From positions 1 through 64,000 of the forward strand of contig CALTUD010000009.1 of assembly GCA_943912335.1 (NCBI GenBank): a DNA stretch of 64,000 nt. The letters are read 5' to 3'. Both the position numbers and the translations under genes were made by a program. The notes beneath the pieces were generated by a model. It was given only the letters and a program-made list of their open reading frames with translations. It had not been told where the DNA came from and did not search any database. Of the stretch, positions 62,324 through 64,000 are shown in pieces (within the stretch, counting starts at the first letter, position 1; each line of letters begins with the position of its first letter). This DNA is from an uncultured Acetobacteraceae bacterium (GTDB lineage: Bacteria; Pseudomonadota; Alphaproteobacteria; Acetobacterales; Acetobacteraceae).

Positions 62324-63052
62324 TCAGCCCGCTTTGTGCGGCTCCGCGGTCGCCGCCGCCGGCTGCGTCGTGCTGGCCGAATTCTTCGGCGTCCCGTTGA
62401 AGCTCGCCACGTCGAAGCGCGCGCCATCCTCCAGCGACTTCAGCGTCTGGTTGGCCTCGTAGTAGTGACCATCCTTCAGCAGGTTCAGCGCATCCTGCGT
62501 CTTGCCGATCGAGCGCTCCAGCGGCACCACCTCCATGTCGAACGTCACGTTGATCCCGGCCAGACGCAGCGTGTCCATCGCGCCCTTCCTGTCGCCGGCC
62601 TTGATCTGGTGATCGGCCTTGGACAGGCTCGCCTGCTTGTCCGGCGTCGCGGTGTAGTTTTCGTCCAGCGTCATCGCGCCATCCACCGGCAGCCATTTCA
62701 CCTTCCCGGTCAGGCCGTCATCCCCGCCCGTCTTCTGCGCCACGCCCGGCGGCGGAGTCAGGTCGGATTCCGCCTCGTTATAGGCGGCGACATCGGATCT
62801 GGCCTTCTGGAAGGCGGTCTCGGCGCTGCTCACGAGCTGCCGCGCCACGCCGGTCTTTCCATCGAAAATGGCGAGCCGGGCCAGGCGCACGTCGTGGAAC
62901 GCGACCGCACCTTGCGTCGACAACATGCCGAAATCCTCGTTCGCCGCCGACTGCGCGGGCGACACGACCGGCGTCTGTTCGGCCGCGAAGGAGGCGGACG
63001 CCGTCAGGCACAGAGCAGCGGCAATCAACGCGATAGGTTTCTGAGAGAGCAT
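62324..63052 (-). CDS. YfdX-family exported protein
   Basis: A 242-residue protein with a signal peptide (MLSQKPIALIAAALCLTASASFA) and the YfdX family pattern: ARLAIFDGKTGVARQLVSSAETAFQKA, KWLPVDGAMTLDENY, AGDRKGAMDTLRLAGINVTFDMEVVPL, QTLKSLEDGARFD. In other bacteria YfdX is linked to acid and drug stress. The start ATG 63052 has AGGA seven bases upstream. It is alone, between the polyphosphate cluster and the antiporter gene. Confidence 0.88.
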   Translation of the reverse strand: MLSQKPIALIAAALCLTASASFAAEQTPVVSPAQSAANEDFGMLSTQGAVAFHDVRLARLAIFDGKTGVARQLVSSAETAFQKARSDVAAYNEAESDLTPPPGVAQKTGGDDGLTGKVKWLPVDGAMTLDENYTATPDKQASLSKADHQIKAGDRKGAMDTLRLAGINVTFDMEVVPLERSIGKTQDALNLLKDGHYYEANQTLKSLEDGARFDVASFNGTPKNSASTTQPAAATAEPHKAG

Positions 63053-63257
63053 TGTCTCGTCCTTTCATGTGAAGAACGAACAATCAACGTGTCGATACGC
63101 CGCCGGTTACATTAAAACAGCCTCACGAGCAGGCAACGGAACAGTCATCGTATCGTGGAGACTGTATCCGTCCCCGACCGGTGCTCCTGTGATCCCGCCC
63201 GGCGACCACGGAATACACCCGCCATCGTGGTGTCCGTTCGTCGGATGGGCACGCCTC

Positions 63258-64000
63258 TCAATCCGGACGGTCGGCCGCGAACAGCCCGGTCAGCTCGTCG
63301 TTCATCTGCTTCGCCGTCTGGATCAGTCGCTTCTCGTCGTCATGGTAGGGCAGCGTCTCGCGCAGCGCCCGCTCGTCGTGCTCGCGGAAGGTCTCGACGA
63401 TCTGCTTGCGCGCATTCTCGCCGATGCCCAGCTCCTCCAGCACGGTGTCCGTCATCAACAGCGCGGAATGGAATGTCTCGCGCACCAGAGGCACGTTCCG
63501 CTTCATCAGCAGATGCGCGTGCTTGCGGTTGCGCGCCCGCGCCAGGATGCGCAGCCCGGGAAAATGCCGCTGCGCCACGTCCACCACGCGCAGAACGTCG
63601 TCCGGCTCGGCCAGCGTCACCACCAGCAGCTTCGCCGTCTCCGCCCCAGCGGCACGCAGCATCTCCGGACGCGCCGGATCGCCATAGAACACACGGGCAC
63701 CGAACCGGCGCACCACCTCCACCTGGCTCGCATCCTGGTCCAGTGCGGTGAACGGGATGTTCTGCGTGCGCAGGATGCGGCCGACGATCTGCCCCATGCG
63801 GCCGAACCCGCAGATGATCACCGGCGCGTTCTGCAACGGCACCTCGTCGTAGACCGGCGCCTGACGCGCGGCGGCATCGAGGCGCGGCATCAGGAAACGC
63901 TCGCTGGCAGCGAACAGGATCGGCGTCGCGGCCATCGACAACGCCACCGCCAGCGTCGCCTCCGCCGCCACGCTGCCGGGCAGGGTGCCCGCCGCCACGG
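63258..64000 (-). CDS. Kef-type potassium/proton antiporter, C-terminal part (runs off right edge)
   Basis: The visible 247 or so residues are the end of a monovalent cation:proton antiporter of the KefB/KefC type. One last membrane segment (AEATLAVALSMAATPILFAASE) is followed by the cytoplasmic RCK/TrkA-N domain with NAPVIICGFGRMGQIVGRIL (GxGxxG NAD site), FTALDQDASQVEVVRRFGARVFYGDPARPEMLRAAG and VARARNRKHAHLL-type motifs. A short C-terminal helix ends the protein. Glutathione control, as in E. coli KefC, cannot be checked because the start lies outside the window. Confidence 0.9.
   Translation of the reverse strand, partial: VAAGTLPGSVAAEATLAVALSMAATPILFAASERFLMPRLDAAARQAPVYDEVPLQNAPVIICGFGRMGQIVGRILRTQNIPFTALDQDASQVEVVRRFGARVFYGDPARPEMLRAAGAETAKLLVVTLAEPDDVLRVVDVAQRHFPGLRILARARNRKHAHLLMKRNVPLVRETFHSALLMTDTVLEELGIGENARKQIVETFREHDERALRETLPYHDDEKRLIQTAKQMNDELTGLFAADRPD

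Noticed and set aside
1..64000. CRISPR arrays, tRNA/rRNA genes, insertion sequences, prophage genes
   Set aside because: No spaced direct repeats, tRNA-like T-loop motifs, transposase or integrase motifs were seen on either strand. A tRNAscan or ISfinder search would be decisive.

Overview
The window is GC-rich, gene-dense chromosomal DNA from an alphaproteobacterium, most likely of the family Acetobacteraceae (inference). Pointers to the class are a purM-purN / hdaA / ppk / ppx neighbourhood, a helicase / hslR / fdxA cluster, a fused cysNC gene, and aerobic-pathway cobalamin genes (cobN, cobW, cobO, cobQ, cobU). Pointers to the family are a Hint-domain surface protein, a polyol dehydrogenase with its permease, and a phosphoesterase/cytochrome c peroxidase pair. 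I saw no rRNA, tRNA, insertion sequence, phage gene or CRISPR array.

Layout. 1-4300: a cobalamin-riboswitch operon on the minus strand (DUF1636 protein, cobW, cobN running off the left edge). 4355-6552: cytochrome b561 and a membrane glycosyltransferase. 6647-9808: a 1053-residue multidomain protein with DUF4347, L-type lectin, cadherin-like and Hint domains. 10269-16010: periplasmic cyclophilin with cobU, a HEAT-like protein, an aldo/keto reductase, then cobO-cobQ. 16088-21744: two tiny membrane proteins, putA, cbpA-cbpM and a third tiny membrane protein. 21726-25993 (minus): SUV3-like helicase, hslR, fdxA and a membrane protein. 26125-28696: leucyl aminopeptidase, a MarR regulator and an exported protein. 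28701-32958: a glycan precursor locus (WecA-like, CapD/FlaA1-like dehydratase, DegT aminotransferase). 33156-36079: small proteins and two SDR enzymes whose 3' ends overlap. 36264-39100: cysD-cysNC sulfate activation. 39113-42600 (minus): EAL phosphodiesterase, ABC-F ATPase, GST. 42702-46801: ndk, an MHS transporter, a GT2 glycosyltransferase and a DUF2142 membrane protein. 46831-49857 (minus): a second DUF2142 protein, then purN and purM. 49970-54262: hdaA, phosphoesterase, di-heme peroxidase. 54308-57204 (minus): polyol dehydrogenase and sugar/polyol permease. 57576-62260: ppk, ppx, cdh. 62324-64000 (minus): a YfdX-family protein and the end of a Kef-type K+/H+ antiporter.

How the genes work together. 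Cobalamin genes lie in three places, and only the cobN operon shows a B12 riboswitch. The ppk-ppx-cdh cluster handles polyphosphate and CDP-diacylglycerol turnover. Genes at 28.7-33 kb and 44.4-48.2 kb look like surface-glycan functions. The purM / hdaA / ppk order appears to be interrupted at 50.8-57.5 kb by a phosphoesterase/peroxidase unit and a polyol unit (inference from remembered synteny). The most unusual item is the DUF4347-lectin-Hint protein, which carries motifs for a possible His/Cys catalytic dyad, a metal-dependent lectin site and an intein-like self-cleaving domain. Also of note are two genes (cobQ, ppx) whose best start is a CTG codon with a good ribosome-binding site, three proteins of 30-56 residues with a single membrane segment, and an hdaA gene without a clear start codon.
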